From: Firmicutes bacterium UBA6806
GTDB lineage: Bacteria > Bacillota > Clostridia > Peptostreptococcales > Acidaminobacteraceae
DNA: 50,490 nucleotides
Direction: 5' to 3'
NCBI GenBank assembly: GCA_002452745.1
Contig: DKFC01000074.1
Coordinates: 1-50,490, forward strand
Both the position numbers and the translations under genes were made by a program. Positions 23,503 to 33,062 of the stretch are shown one piece after another. The first letter of the stretch is position 1, and the number at the start of each line of letters is the position of its first letter. Under the pieces are notes generated by a model. It was given only the letters and a program-made list of their open reading frames with translations, was not told the origin of the DNA and did not search any database.

Positions 23503-24861
23503 ATGTCTAATAATATAATAGAAGAAAAAAATAAAAAAAAGCAACAAAAAATCGTATCTTTTTTTACACTCGGTTGCAAAACCAACCAATATGAAACAGA
23601 TGCCCTTATGGACCTGTTTTATAACAATCGATATGAAATTGCAGAATTTGATGATTTTGCGAATATATACGTCATAAACACCTGTACAGTCACCAATGTC
23701 GGCGATAAGAAATCTAGACAGATGATTCGACGAGCAAAGAAAAACAACCCTGACGCCACAGTGGTTGTGGTGGGTTGTTATGCCCAGATATCGCCTGATG
23801 AAGTGGCTGAGATTGAGGATGTTGACATCGTCATTGGGACAGATGCCCGGAGTGGCATCCTTGAATATATCCACGACTATCAAAACAATGAAACGCCAAG
23901 ACCCTATATCGTGGTAAAGGATATTATGGCCATAAATGCCTTTGAAGAAATGAGCGTCAAGCACATAAAAGAGCATACAAGGGCTTTTATAAAAATACAA
24001 GAGGGATGTAATCAATTTTGCTCATATTGCATCATTCCTTATGCGAGGGGAAGGGTGCGCAGCAGAGCGCCTGAAAACATTATCGGAGAAATTGAGAATC
24101 TTGTTGAACAGGGATATCGTGAATTCGTGCTCACAGGGATACACATTGGATCATATGGGCTGGATTTTGATCGTTACAAACTCATTGATCTCATAGAGGC
24201 AATAGAGGCTGTGGAAGGTGTGGTTCGCATTCGTCTTGGTTCAATTGAGCCAAGGTTGATTGACGAAGATTTTGTGCGTCGATTAAAAGCGCTCAATAAA
24301 GTCTGTGACCATTTTCATCTTTCCATGCAGAGCGGGTCAGATACAGTATTGAAGCGAATGAATCGGAAGTACACCTCAGAGGAATACTACCGTGCCGTTT
24401 GCGCACTGAGAGAAATTTATCCTGCACCAGCGATTACCACAGATGTAATTGTGGGTTTCCCCGATGAAACGGATAGAGAGTTTGAAGAGACGTATGACTT
24501 TGTCGAAAAAGTCAATTTTAGTGAGATACACGTCTTTAAATTCTCTAAGCGACAGGGAACGCCAGCTGCAAAAATGGAGAATCAAGTTTCAGGAGAGCTG
24601 AAGAAATTGAGAAGTGAAAGGTTGATTGCGCTCGGTGAACAACTGACGGAAAAGTACAACCAAAGCTATATGGGAAAGACGCTGGAAGTGCTAATCGAAG
24701 AATTTAAAGAAGGCTTTTGGGTAGGGCATACCACAAACTACATGAAAGTTAAGTTTCCAGGGAATCTACAGGAAAAACTTGCAAAAAAAATCGTGTCTGT
24801 TCATGTGGAACAGTTGCTTGGTCAAGAACTGATTGGTTCACAAATAGCAAGTAATGATTAA
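23503..24861 (+). CDS. mtaB: tRNA (N6-threonylcarbamoyladenosine37) methylthiotransferase MtaB
   Basis: A radical SAM enzyme that turns t6A into ms2t6A at position 37 of ANN-decoding tRNAs. The N-terminal UPF0004 domain contains TLGCKTNQYETD, INTCTV and GCYAQ cysteines that hold one Fe-S cluster. The radical SAM motif CNQFCSYC (C-x3-C-x2-C) is near residue 170. A C-terminal TRAM domain binds RNA. ATG 23503 follows AGGAAAGGG; the open frame from 23467 lacks a better site. 452 aa is normal. It is the first core gene after the prophage. Confidence 0.95.
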   Translation: MSNNIIEEKNKKKQQKIVSFFTLGCKTNQYETDALMDLFYNNRYEIAEFDDFANIYVINTCTVTNVGDKKSRQMIRRAKKNNPDATVVVVGCYAQISPDEVAEIEDVDIVIGTDARSGILEYIHDYQNNETPRPYIVVKDIMAINAFEEMSVKHIKEHTRAFIKIQEGCNQFCSYCIIPYARGRVRSRAPENIIGEIENLVEQGYREFVLTGIHIGSYGLDFDRYKLIDLIEAIEAVEGVVRIRLGSIEPRLIDEDFVRRLKALNKVCDHFHLSMQSGSDTVLKRMNRKYTSEEYYRAVCALREIYPAPAITTDVIVGFPDETDREFEETYDFVEKVNFSEIHVFKFSKRQGTPAAKMENQVSGELKKLRSERLIALGEQLTEKYNQSYMGKTLEVLIEEFKEGFWVGHTTNYMKVKFPGNLQEKLAKKIVSVHVEQLLGQELIGSQIASND

Positions 24862-24896
24862 GGCATAAATTTCTTTTCATTTTCTGTAAATATATT

Positions 24897-24925
24897 TTGA
24901 GAGTCACAGTAAATTTTGATATAAT
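24897..24925 (+). promoter_or_regulatory. sigma-A promoter upstream of the HIT gene
   Basis: -35 TTGAGA (24897-24902), 17-base spacer, -10 TATAAT (24920-24925). Starts about 40 bases before the ribosome binding site. Confidence 0.7.
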
Positions 24926-24970
24926 TAATTGAGTGAATAACAAAACAGACCATTGAGAGGAGGTGTTATA

Positions 24971-25312
24971 GTGGATTGTATATTTTGTAAGATAATAAAC
25001 GGTGAAATACCATCGTCTAAAGTTTATGAAGATGAGTTGGTATATGCTTTTAACGACATCAATCCGAGTGCCCCTGTCCATGTTCTCGTAGTTCCAAAAG
25101 AACATATTGTTTCAGTCGAGCATCTTGAAGAGAGGCACAAGTCATTGATTGGTCATATCCATCTAGTTGCATCCAAAATCGCCAAGACGTTAAATGTTGA
25201 TAAGAGCGGTTATCGTTTGCTTACAAATGTTGGAGAAGACGGAGGACAGAGTGTTTTACATCTTCATTATCACTTGGTTGGAGGGAGACCTTTACAATGG
25301 CCGCCGGGTTAA
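24971..25312 (+). CDS. HIT-family purine nucleoside phosphoramidase/hydrolase
   Basis: A small nucleotide-binding hydrolase that acts on AMP-linked substrates such as aminoacyl or lysyl adenylates. N-terminal CIFCKIINGEIPS and C-terminal LHLHYHLVGG (the His triad H-x-H-x-H) identify the HIT/HinT group. GTG 24971 follows GAGGAGGTG at ideal spacing. 113 aa is standard. It lies between mtaB and rpsU, as in many Clostridia. Confidence 0.93.
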   Translation: MDCIFCKIINGEIPSSKVYEDELVYAFNDINPSAPVHVLVVPKEHIVSVEHLEERHKSLIGHIHLVASKIAKTLNVDKSGYRLLTNVGEDGGQSVLHLHYHLVGGRPLQWPPG

Positions 25313-25330
25313 AAATACAGTAAAAATGTG

Positions 25331-25359
25331 TTGCATTTAACCCCTATTTAGTGTATAAT
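25331..25359 (+). promoter_or_regulatory. sigma-A promoter upstream of rpsU
   Basis: -35 TTGCAT (25331-25336), 17-base spacer, -10 TATAAT (25354-25359). It probably drives rpsU-yqeY. Confidence 0.75.
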
Positions 25360-25428
25360 TACGAAGTATGTTCTAGGTACATTCCTCTGTACTATTTAAG
25401 AATCTATTAACGGAGGGAGGGAATGTGA

Positions 25429-25611
25429 ATGTCTGGCATCAAAGTAGGAGAAAATGAAAGCATTGATAGTGCTTTAAAGAGATTTAAAAGAGAAACTTCA
25501 AAAGCTGGCGTAATGGCTGAGATCAAGAAGAGAAGACATTACGAAAAGCCTAGTGTAAGACGTAAGAAAAAATCTGAAGCAGCTAGAAAGAAAAAAAGAC
25601 GTCAAGCTTAA
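25429..25611 (+). CDS. rpsU: 30S ribosomal protein S21
   Basis: 60-residue, very basic protein. The start SGIKVGENESIDSALKRFKR and the Lys/Arg-rich C-terminus (RRKKKSEAARKKKRRQA) are diagnostic. S21 binds the small subunit near the anti-Shine-Dalgarno region of 16S rRNA. ATG 25429 follows a GGAGGGAGG site. yqeY begins 16 bases downstream. Confidence 0.97.
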   Translation: MSGIKVGENESIDSALKRFKRETSKAGVMAEIKKRRHYEKPSVRRKKKSEAARKKKRRQA

Positions 25612-25627
25612 TTGAAAGGGTGAAAGT

Positions 25628-26074
25628 ATGTCACTAAAAGATAAGCTGACTGATGACTTGAAAGTCGCTATGCGAGAAAAAGACAAGCTCAGAAAATCCG
25701 TCGTTACACTGGTTCGATCTGCTGTAAAGCAAATTGAAGTCGATGAAAGACGTGAATTGACTGATGAAGATGTCCTTGAAATCATTGCAAAGCAAGTCAA
25801 GCAGAAGAGAGGGGCTATTGAGGAATTTTCCAAAGGTGGCCGTGAAGACTTAGTTGAAATGACTAAGAATGAGATTGATATCCTGATGGCATATCTGCCT
25901 GAACAATTGACAGAAGAGGAAGTTGTTGAAATCGTAAAAGCGGCAATTGAAAAAGTTGGCGCAACCACGATGAAAGATATGGGAAAAGTCATGGGCATCG
26001 TTTCAGAATCTACAAAAGGTAAAGCGGACAACAAGCTAGTAGCTGATGTTGTCAAGAAATCTTTATCAAAATAG
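25628..26074 (+). CDS. yqeY: GatB/YqeY domain protein
   Basis: The 148-aa protein matches the tRNA-binding tail domain of GatB (MSLKDKLTDDLKVAMREKDK ... EIDILMAYLPEQLTEEEV ... MGKVMGIVSE). The family is thought to bind tRNA or take part in tRNA-dependent amidotransfer, but its free-standing role is not fully known. It is co-transcribed with rpsU, as in many bacteria, and ends at a strong terminator. Confidence 0.93.
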   Translation: MSLKDKLTDDLKVAMREKDKLRKSVVTLVRSAVKQIEVDERRELTDEDVLEIIAKQVKQKRGAIEEFSKGGREDLVEMTKNEIDILMAYLPEQLTEEEVVEIVKAAIEKVGATTMKDMGKVMGIVSESTKGKADNKLVADVVKKSLSK

Positions 26075-26101
26075 GTCCTGTTATTTTAACAGTTGATTAA
26101 G

Positions 26102-26130
26102 AAGCACTCTCTATTAGAGAGTGCTTTTAA
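26102..26130 (+). terminator. rpsU-yqeY terminator
   Basis: AAGCACTCTCT (26102-26112) pairs perfectly with AGAGAGTGCTT (26116-26126), followed by TTTAATT. Confidence 0.88.
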
Positions 26131-26153
26131 TTAGTGCAATTGTATTTGCATTA

Positions 26154-26201
26154 TGAAAAAAGAACGGAGGACTTGGTGTCCGACGTTCTTTAATTTTTTT
26201 A
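26154..26201 (-). terminator. terminator of the chemoreceptor gene
   Basis: Read on the - strand, AAAGAACG .. GGAC-loop-GTCC .. CGTTCTTT is followed by a T run. The + strand also has a T run after the stem, so it may work in both directions. Confidence 0.75.
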
Positions 26202-26229
26202 CTCATAAATTTTACACTCATAGTTATTG

Positions 26230-27429
26230 TTACTCTAAAACCTTAGAGATATTTGATTTTATCTTTTCTTCAAAAACATCTAGTTCTTCCACATGTGATT
26301 CAATTTTCTTATAGATGGAATTGCTCTTGGAAGCCACATCTTCTACCAAATGGGAGACTGACTCGATGGCAGTTCCAAGTTCTTTTGAGTTAATTGTCTG
26401 CTGTTCAATATGATGTGACACTTCTGAAATGCTCTCATCGACTTTGTTGACACTTCCTAAAATTAAATCAATCGTCTTAACAGCCTCTTCCACACGATCT
26501 TGCTTAGTTTCTGTCTTTTGAGCGGTTTCATTGACCCTAAGAACCACGTCTTTGATTTCTGATTGAATCCCATAGATAACACCAGTAATTTCCTTCACTG
26601 ACTCCTGAGACTGAATTGCCAATTTTCCCACTTCATCGGCAACAACACTGAACCCTCTACCGTGCTCCCCGGCTCTTGCTGCCTCAATAGAAGCATTTAG
26701 CGCTAATAGATTGGTCTGTTCTGCAATGGCATTGATCAATTGTACCAATTTCTGCATCTGAATGATAGACTGATCTAGGTGCTCAATTTGCGATTTAATA
26801 GAGGTGATTTCACCCGAAACTTCTGAAATGGTCTGTTTGATATCGCCAATAGATTGAATGCCCACGCCAGCTTGTGTTCTCACAGTGTTGCTCAACAAAT
26901 TGACAGATTCCGTCATTTCAGTGATTTTCATTGAGCTCTCTGTGACGCTAGATGAGTTGGCATTGATTTCTTCCACTGAACTTGTAATGCCTTGTAGCAT
27001 ATCGGATATCTGGTTAATGTCGCCAGTAATGGCCTTAATCTTTGAATTGGACGAATCAATTCCGTCTACGACTTGGGTCAGCGCATCTGAAATCTGCTGT
27101 TCCTTTGCAAGACTTTCCGCAATGCCCACAGCTCCGATGATATTGCCTTTAACGTCTTTAATTGGATAGGTAACAGCTCTAAAGGGAATGCCATAAACCT
27201 CTTTGGGAACAACAGCGCTTATAATCTGTCCCGTTTTTAAAGTGACATTGAGTGGGTCATCTTTTGGAATTGGATCACCCAAATGTGCTTTAACATCTAT
27301 TGTTTTGCCTGGTACATAGGCCAAAAATTTATGGTGGTCAACAACAGAAGCCATGATATCTTTTTGCATAACTTGCCCCAAATAAGGTAAAAAATCAATA
27401 AAGAGCTGCTTCGAATCCTTTTTAAACAT
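26230..27429 (-). CDS. cytosolic methyl-accepting chemotaxis protein
   Basis: The only core gene here on the - strand. The N-terminal ~115 residues form a sensor domain (FLPYLGQVMQKDIMASVVDHHKFLAYVPG ... GIPFRAVTYPIKDVKGNIIGAVG) that looks like a small PAS/Cache-like ligand domain, with no transmembrane helix before or after it. The rest is the long coiled-coil signalling domain with the conserved tip ALNASIEAARAGEHGRGF. It should report a cytoplasmic signal to CheA/CheW. The start 27429 follows GGGGGATAT; the frame extends to 27480 but lacks a good site. Confidence 0.9.
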   Translation of the reverse strand: MFKKDSKQLFIDFLPYLGQVMQKDIMASVVDHHKFLAYVPGKTIDVKAHLGDPIPKDDPLNVTLKTGQIISAVVPKEVYGIPFRAVTYPIKDVKGNIIGAVGIAESLAKEQQISDALTQVVDGIDSSNSKIKAITGDINQISDMLQGITSSVEEINANSSSVTESSMKITEMTESVNLLSNTVRTQAGVGIQSIGDIKQTISEVSGEITSIKSQIEHLDQSIIQMQKLVQLINAIAEQTNLLALNASIEAARAGEHGRGFSVVADEVGKLAIQSQESVKEITGVIYGIQSEIKDVVLRVNETAQKTETKQDRVEEAVKTIDLILGSVNKVDESISEVSHHIEQQTINSKELGTAIESVSHLVEDVASKSNSIYKKIESHVEELDVFEEKIKSNISKVLE

Positions 27430-27648
27430 AATATATCCCCCAATAGTAAGATTAGTACGCTGAATAAGTATAATGTTCAAACACTTTGTACATAAATATT
27501 ATATAAATATATCCAAAAAAAGTATATGGAAAATAATATATTTTTTTGTTATTTATATAATGAATGTCATAAAACGACCGATTGAAAGGCAGGGGTGAGT
27601 GACAATTCTTTTGAAATTTAATTTTACAAATCATGGCTTTTCAAGTTA

Positions 27649-27677
27649 TTGGTATCTTCAAGAACATGTGGTAAAAT
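27649..27677 (+). promoter_or_regulatory. sigma-A promoter upstream of the antiporter
   Basis: -35 TTGGTA (27649-27654), 17-base spacer, -10 TAAAAT (27672-27677), 29 bases before ATG 27706. Confidence 0.55.
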
Positions 27678-27705
27678 GAAAGCACCATAAGTATTGGAGG
27701 AGAAT

Positions 27706-29304
27706 ATGACAACAAATTTATTATTGACGGCATTGATTATTATCTCTTGTCTCGTCCTCAACAGAGTTTCAAATAAACTTGGGATTCCCATGCTTTTGGC
27801 CTTCATCGTGCTTGGCATGTTCTTTGGTTCCGACGGTCTTTTGAAAATACCATTTGACAACTTCTTCATGGCAGAAGAACTCTGTTCCATTGCACTGATT
27901 TTTATCATGTTCTATGGTGGATTTGGAACAAAATTGAGTCAGGCCCGCCCGATACTTGTAAAATCAGTTTTGCTGTCAACGCTGGGAGTGCTTATGACAG
28001 CAGCTCTTGTTGGATTATTTTGCCATTTTGTTTTAAGATTTCCACTATTTGAGAGCTTTTTGATTGGTTCTGTTCTCAGTTCCACAGATGCGGCCTCCGT
28101 GTTTTCAATTTTGCGTTCAAAAAAACTCAACTTAAAATACAATACGGCATCCATGCTTGAAGTTGAGAGCGGCAGTAATGACCCCTGTGCTTACATGCTC
28201 ACTGTTATTATTCTCACTTTAATGGGAGGGCAGGAAACACAGATAAACCTCTTTGGACTCGTCTTTGCACAAATTTTTTATGGTGTCATCTTTGGAATTG
28301 GCATTGCTTATTTGGCTCTGTGGATTTACAAGCGATTTGAGTTTAAGGAGTCTGGGTATACAGCAATTTTCATGGTGGCAATAGCCCTTACTGCGTTTGC
28401 GCTGCCTGTTCAGTTTGGCGGCAACGGCTATCTGAGTGTTTATATTGTAGGGGTGATGATGGGCAACAAGAGGATTCAGGGAAAGAAGGCCCTTGTAAAC
28501 TTCTTCGACGGCATCACTGGCCTCATGCAGATGTTCCTATTTTTCCTACTGGGATTGCTGTCCTACCCATCTCAAATGCTAACTATTCTGGCTCCTGCCA
28601 TTGCCATAGCGTTGTTTTTGACTTTTGTGGCAAGGCCAGTGACCATTTTTGCAATTCTTTCCCCCTTTGGATGTGAACTGTCGCAAAAATTACTGGTATC
28701 TTGGTCAGGGCTTAGAGGCGCTGCATCTATTGTATTTGCTGTAACTGCCACAATCAGCCCCGCTTACACCAGTAACGATATCTTCCACATCGTCTTCCAA
28801 ATTGTGTTGTTTTCAATTCTCTTTCAGGGTTCTCTGATTCCATTTATTGCAAGAAAGCTCAATATGATAGATGCTCATGAAGATGTCATGAAAACCTTCA
28901 CGGACTACAGTGATGAAGTGCCCATTGAATTTATTGAATTCACCATCAATGAGACACATCAATGGGCGGGAAAATATATCAGAGAAATCCTGTTGCCTCC
29001 AGATACCATTCTGGTCTTAATCCTCAGAAATAGGGAAGAACTTATCCCTAGGGGCAATATTAAACTTGAAGTAGAAGACACCTTGATTTTAAGTGCGAAA
29101 TCGCCACGTAAAATAGATGGGATTGCCTTGTATGAAACCACTGTGGGGGCAACTCATGAGTGGCGAGATCATAAAGTCAAAGACCTTGTAAAAGACCCCG
29201 CCATGCTGATCGTCCACATCAGACGCAAGGGACGAGTTGTTATTCCAGTAGGCGATACGGTTATAAAATCTGGGGATGTACTTGTTATGAACAGGAGAGA
29301 CTAA
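27706..29304 (+). CDS. K+/H+ (or Na+/H+) antiporter, NhaP2/CPA1 type with C-terminal TrkA_C
   Basis: About 12 hydrophobic helices cover residues 1-390 with CPA signatures: LSSTDAASVFSIL (ion-binding Asp region) and SGLRGAASIVFAV. A soluble C-terminal part (about 400-532, WAGKYIREILLPPDTILVLILR and GDTVIKSGDVLVMN) resembles TrkA_C regulatory domains, which often bind nucleotides. It exports K+ or Na+ in exchange for protons, at the cell membrane. c-di-AMP binds some TrkA_C (RCK_C) antiporters, and a c-di-AMP hydrolase gene (pgpH) lies nearby, so regulation by it is possible. ATG 27706 follows GGAGG. Confidence 0.88.
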   Translation: MTTNLLLTALIIISCLVLNRVSNKLGIPMLLAFIVLGMFFGSDGLLKIPFDNFFMAEELCSIALIFIMFYGGFGTKLSQARPILVKSVLLSTLGVLMTAALVGLFCHFVLRFPLFESFLIGSVLSSTDAASVFSILRSKKLNLKYNTASMLEVESGSNDPCAYMLTVIILTLMGGQETQINLFGLVFAQIFYGVIFGIGIAYLALWIYKRFEFKESGYTAIFMVAIALTAFALPVQFGGNGYLSVYIVGVMMGNKRIQGKKALVNFFDGITGLMQMFLFFLLGLLSYPSQMLTILAPAIAIALFLTFVARPVTIFAILSPFGCELSQKLLVSWSGLRGAASIVFAVTATISPAYTSNDIFHIVFQIVLFSILFQGSLIPFIARKLNMIDAHEDVMKTFTDYSDEVPIEFIEFTINETHQWAGKYIREILLPPDTILVLILRNREELIPRGNIKLEVEDTLILSAKSPRKIDGIALYETTVGATHEWRDHKVKDLVKDPAMLIVHIRRKGRVVIPVGDTVIKSGDVLVMNRRD

Positions 29305-29392
29305 GGTTAAAATAGATTCACAATCAAATAAAATTTTAAGAAATCGTTCTATTTATGATAAAATAATATAAGTGACATTTTAAGGAGGTTAT

Positions 29393-30430
29393 ATGCCAGA
29401 AGTTTCAATCAGAAGAATTGTATTAAACGATTTTAGTGCATTGCATCTTTTATTTGGAAATTTAGATGAGAATGTTAAAATAATAGAGAAAAATTATGAT
29501 GTTAGCATCTCTTCACGCGATGGGGAGATTATCCTAAAAGGTGAAGAGAAACAGATCGATCAAGTAGAAGAAGTCATCAATAGTTTGATTAAGACCATTC
29601 AATCGGGAGAACCCCTTGATAGACAACGTGTCAACTATGTCATTCAATCAGTCAATGTCGGCGATAGCAATCAGTTGGAAAATCTGAATAAATCTTTTAT
29701 CTGTGTAACTTCCAAGGGAAAGTATATCAAGCCCAAAACCATTGGTCAAAGCCATTATATTCGCGCGATTCAACAAAATGCCGTGACATTTGGCATCGGC
29801 CCAGCAGGAACAGGTAAGACATACCTTGCAGTGGCGATGGCTGTTAGAGCATTTAAAAACAACGAAGTCAGCCGAATTATCATTACAAGACCTGCAGTTG
29901 AAGCTGGGGAGAGCTTGGGCTTTTTACCTGGAGACTTGCAGATGAAAGTCGATCCATATCTCAGGCCACTCTATGATGCTCTCTATGACATCTTAGGTGC
30001 GGATACTTACAACAGCTATAAGGAAAGAGGTCTCATTGAGGTTGCGCCGCTGGCTTATATGAGAGGCCGAACACTGGATAATTCCTTTATTATTTTGGAT
30101 GAAGCTCAAAATACCACGAAGGAACAGATGAAGATGTTTCTCACTCGATTCGGTTTTGGATCTAAGGTAATCGTCAATGGCGACGTGACACAAATTGACC
30201 TGCCATCAGGCAAGAAATCGGGATTGGTCAATGCGGTTGATGTCCTCAAAAATGTCGATGGCATCAAATTTATGTTTCTTACAGAGAGAGATGTCGTCAG
30301 ACATGAGTTGGTTAAGAAAATTATTGCCAGCTACGATAGTTATGAAAAAAAGCAAAAGTTTATTGATGAAAAGAAAATGATGAACCAGAAAAATAAAAAC
30401 TTGACTCGAAAAAACAAGTTGGGTAACTGA
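29393..30430 (+). CDS. phoH: PhoH family ATPase
   Basis: Residues 1-100 hold a KH-like RNA-binding domain. Then come Walker A GPAGTGKT near residue 138, the RPAVEAGESLGFLPGD signature and Walker B FIILDEAQN. PhoH proteins are RNA-linked NTPases found beside ybeY and era in many bacteria, suggesting a role in ribosome or RNA maintenance. ATG follows AGGAGGT. It forms an operon with pgpH and ybeY, with 22 bases between phoH and pgpH. Confidence 0.95.
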   Translation: MPEVSIRRIVLNDFSALHLLFGNLDENVKIIEKNYDVSISSRDGEIILKGEEKQIDQVEEVINSLIKTIQSGEPLDRQRVNYVIQSVNVGDSNQLENLNKSFICVTSKGKYIKPKTIGQSHYIRAIQQNAVTFGIGPAGTGKTYLAVAMAVRAFKNNEVSRIIITRPAVEAGESLGFLPGDLQMKVDPYLRPLYDALYDILGADTYNSYKERGLIEVAPLAYMRGRTLDNSFIILDEAQNTTKEQMKMFLTRFGFGSKVIVNGDVTQIDLPSGKKSGLVNAVDVLKNVDGIKFMFLTERDVVRHELVKKIIASYDSYEKKQKFIDEKKMMNQKNKNLTRKNKLGN

Positions 30431-30452
30431 TCGAAATCCTTCGGAGGTATAA

Positions 30453-32597
30453 ATGGATAAGCTGAGGCGCAAGACGAGGATTCGCATAAAGAACAGAACC
30501 ATGATTATCAACTTGGGTGTCATGATATTGAGTTTCATCATCGTCTTCTTTCTATTTAACAAATCTGTCTTTAACGGCATCTATGACTATTCAGTTGGCG
30601 ACATCGCTCAGACTGATATCTACTTGACAAAAGAAGTGATTGACAGTACCGCTACACAGGCATTAAAAGATAAGGTGGCCCAGGAAGTTGAACCCATCAT
30701 GACCATCGACTTTTCAAAACAGGTCGAGGCAAAAAAAGGATTGAATGACTTTTTTGGCAGACTTCTTGAGCTCAAGGAGACTTATGCAAATGACTCGGAA
30801 CTTCTGAAACGGGTTTATGCTGGAATCGAAAATAAAAATCCATATGGATTTGATGAAAAAACGCTACAGGCGATTTCAACCATGTCTGTGGAGCGCATCA
30901 CGCTCATTAAAAACTACGCCATGGATATCACACAGGAGAACATGTCAAGTGGTATAAGTGTCTCTGAAATTGAATCTGTAAATCAAAACATAGAGGCCTT
31001 TGTCAGCGGTATTTCCGATATTGGCGAGAACGATAAAGTGATTTTACTTCAGTTTATAAAGGGATCATTAAAAATCAACAAATTTGTGGATCAGGAAAAG
31101 ACAGATGCAAAAATACTGGCAGAGCAAAGTAAAGTAGACGAAGTTGTCTACCCGACGGGAACTTTACTCGTCGCCAAGGGGAGTAGAATTACAGATGACA
31201 AGCTGGCGGTATTAAAAGATGGAAACATGATGATTGAATCAGGAAAAGATCACTTCTTCATCGTGTTTGGGATATTTAGTCTGCTCATCATTATCTGGAC
31301 AATTAACCATCTGTACCTGATTTTCTTTGAAAGACATGTACTGGATAAGTCGCGTGAGTATGTAATTTTAATGCTCATGTATGTCTTGACATTTGCAACA
31401 GCAAAAGTCTTTTCAGCGGTTTCAATCTATTTGATTCCAATACCTGTGTTCGCCATGCTAGTGGGGATTTTGCTCACGCGCAACCTCGTTAAATTTTACG
31501 GGACTACCTTAATTGTACTCTTGAGTATTTGGTTGCATTTGCCGTTGCCCGTTGTGCTTATGTATTTTCTGAGTCTGCTTGTTGTGAGCCTATTCCTCAG
31601 AAATGTCAAACTTCGATCGCAAATCATGATGATTGGATTTTATGTCTCCATCGTCATGGGGTTCTTTACAGTGGCAGATGCACTGATTTATAAAACAGTG
31701 GATGAAGCCTTTCTTATGAATATTTTTATGATCCTTTTAAATGGGATTATTTCATCCATAATCACCCTTGGCATCATGCCGTTTTTTGAATCTATCTTCC
31801 AGATTTTAACGCCGTTTAAATTGTTGGAACTTTCAAATCCGAACAGGGAACTGTTAAAGCGACTTTTGGTCGAAGCGCCAGGGACATATCACCATAGCAT
31901 ATTAGTGGGGAACCTAGCCGAGACGGCAGCACATGACATTGGGGCAAACAGCATGCTTGCAAGAGTCGGATCATTTTATCACGATATTGGCAAACTCGAG
32001 CGACCATACTACTTTAAAGAAAATCAAGTGGGTAGTGAAAACCCCCATGATAAGCTCCCGCCTCAAATGAGCGCCAACATCATCAGAAATCACACGATTT
32101 TTGGTGTGGAATTAGCTGAAAAGAACAAACTGCCAGAGGAAATTCTTCAAATTATAAGAGAGCATCATGGAACGTCTTTAATTAAGTACTTCTATCATCA
32201 GGAAAAGACGAAAAATCCCGAGGTCGATGTGACCAAATTTCTATATCACGGGCCGAAGCCCGTTCGAAAAGAGGCGGTAATCGTCATGTTGGCAGACTCA
32301 GTTGAAGCTGCTGTAAGAACGCTGGAATCACCTACAAAAGCTGCAATTGGTGACTTGGTTGATAAAATTGTCTCTCAAAAGATCAATGAAGAACAACTTA
32401 GCAATTCAAACATCACGATGAAAGAACTCGAACAAATAAAAAAATCGTTTGTCAAAGTTTTAGGTGGCATTTTCCATGAGAGAATTGTCTACCCTGAGGT
32501 GGATATTTCCGCTATTTCGAAGGACTCCTTTGATGAACCGCAAAAAAATGACGAAGAGGAAGATGTCAATGAAGATGACCATAGAGATCATAAATGA
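30453..32597 (+). CDS. pgpH: c-di-AMP phosphodiesterase PgpH (7TM-HD)
   Basis: Membrane protein that degrades the second messenger c-di-AMP. An N-terminal transmembrane helix (LGVMILSFIIVFFLF) is followed by an extracellular 7TMR-HDED domain (about residues 50-265), seven transmembrane helices (about 270-460), and a cytoplasmic HD domain with HHSILVGNLAETAAHD, FYHDIGKLERP and HHGTS. 714 aa is normal. It ends in an acidic tail (EEEDVNEDDHRDHK). The gene overlaps ybeY by 29 bases. Confidence 0.93.
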   Translation: MDKLRRKTRIRIKNRTMIINLGVMILSFIIVFFLFNKSVFNGIYDYSVGDIAQTDIYLTKEVIDSTATQALKDKVAQEVEPIMTIDFSKQVEAKKGLNDFFGRLLELKETYANDSELLKRVYAGIENKNPYGFDEKTLQAISTMSVERITLIKNYAMDITQENMSSGISVSEIESVNQNIEAFVSGISDIGENDKVILLQFIKGSLKINKFVDQEKTDAKILAEQSKVDEVVYPTGTLLVAKGSRITDDKLAVLKDGNMMIESGKDHFFIVFGIFSLLIIIWTINHLYLIFFERHVLDKSREYVILMLMYVLTFATAKVFSAVSIYLIPIPVFAMLVGILLTRNLVKFYGTTLIVLLSIWLHLPLPVVLMYFLSLLVVSLFLRNVKLRSQIMMIGFYVSIVMGFFTVADALIYKTVDEAFLMNIFMILLNGIISSIITLGIMPFFESIFQILTPFKLLELSNPNRELLKRLLVEAPGTYHHSILVGNLAETAAHDIGANSMLARVGSFYHDIGKLERPYYFKENQVGSENPHDKLPPQMSANIIRNHTIFGVELAEKNKLPEEILQIIREHHGTSLIKYFYHQEKTKNPEVDVTKFLYHGPKPVRKEAVIVMLADSVEAAVRTLESPTKAAIGDLVDKIVSQKINEEQLSNSNITMKELEQIKKSFVKVLGGIFHERIVYPEVDISAISKDSFDEPQKNDEEEDVNEDDHRDHK

Positions 32598-33033
32598 AAC
32601 AGACTTTCAGTATGACCCATCACTTGAAAGTCAAATTGAGGAAGTTATTGCAGTGGCACTTGACGAGGAGGGAATTGAAAACGAAGGTGAAATAAGCCTT
32701 CTGTTTGTGGACAATCAACGCATTAAAGAACTAAATAGAGAGTTTAGAAATAAAGACTCTGAGACAGACGTACTCTCTTTTCCTCAGTATGAATCCATCA
32801 AAACAAATGGACTTGACGATGACTATGCCTATTTAGGAGACATTGTCATTTCGCTGGAAAAGGCAAAAGAGCAAGCGGAGGCGTTTGACCATAGCTTTGA
32901 GAGGGAAATCCTATACTTGGCTGTGCACAGTATCTTTCACCTCTTGGGATACGATCACATGGACGATACAGAAAAAGCGGAGATGAGAGAACGAGAGAAA
33001 ATCGTTTTTAAGAGGATTCAACTTTTCAAATAG
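32569..33033 (+). CDS. ybeY: endoribonuclease / rRNA maturation factor YbeY
   Basis: YbeY acts in 16S rRNA 3' end maturation and ribosome quality control. The zinc motif H-x3-H-x5-H is visible as HSIFHLLGYDH near the C-terminus. RNKDSETDVLSFPQ in the middle is also typical. I chose ATG 32569 (GAGGAAG upstream), inside the end of pgpH; ATG 32575 is an alternative. 154 aa is normal. Confidence 0.95.
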   Translation: MKMTIEIINETDFQYDPSLESQIEEVIAVALDEEGIENEGEISLLFVDNQRIKELNREFRNKDSETDVLSFPQYESIKTNGLDDDYAYLGDIVISLEKAKEQAEAFDHSFEREILYLAVHSIFHLLGYDHMDDTEKAEMREREKIVFKRIQLFK

Positions 33034-33062
33034 GGAGAAATACACAATATTGGAGGCTAGTA

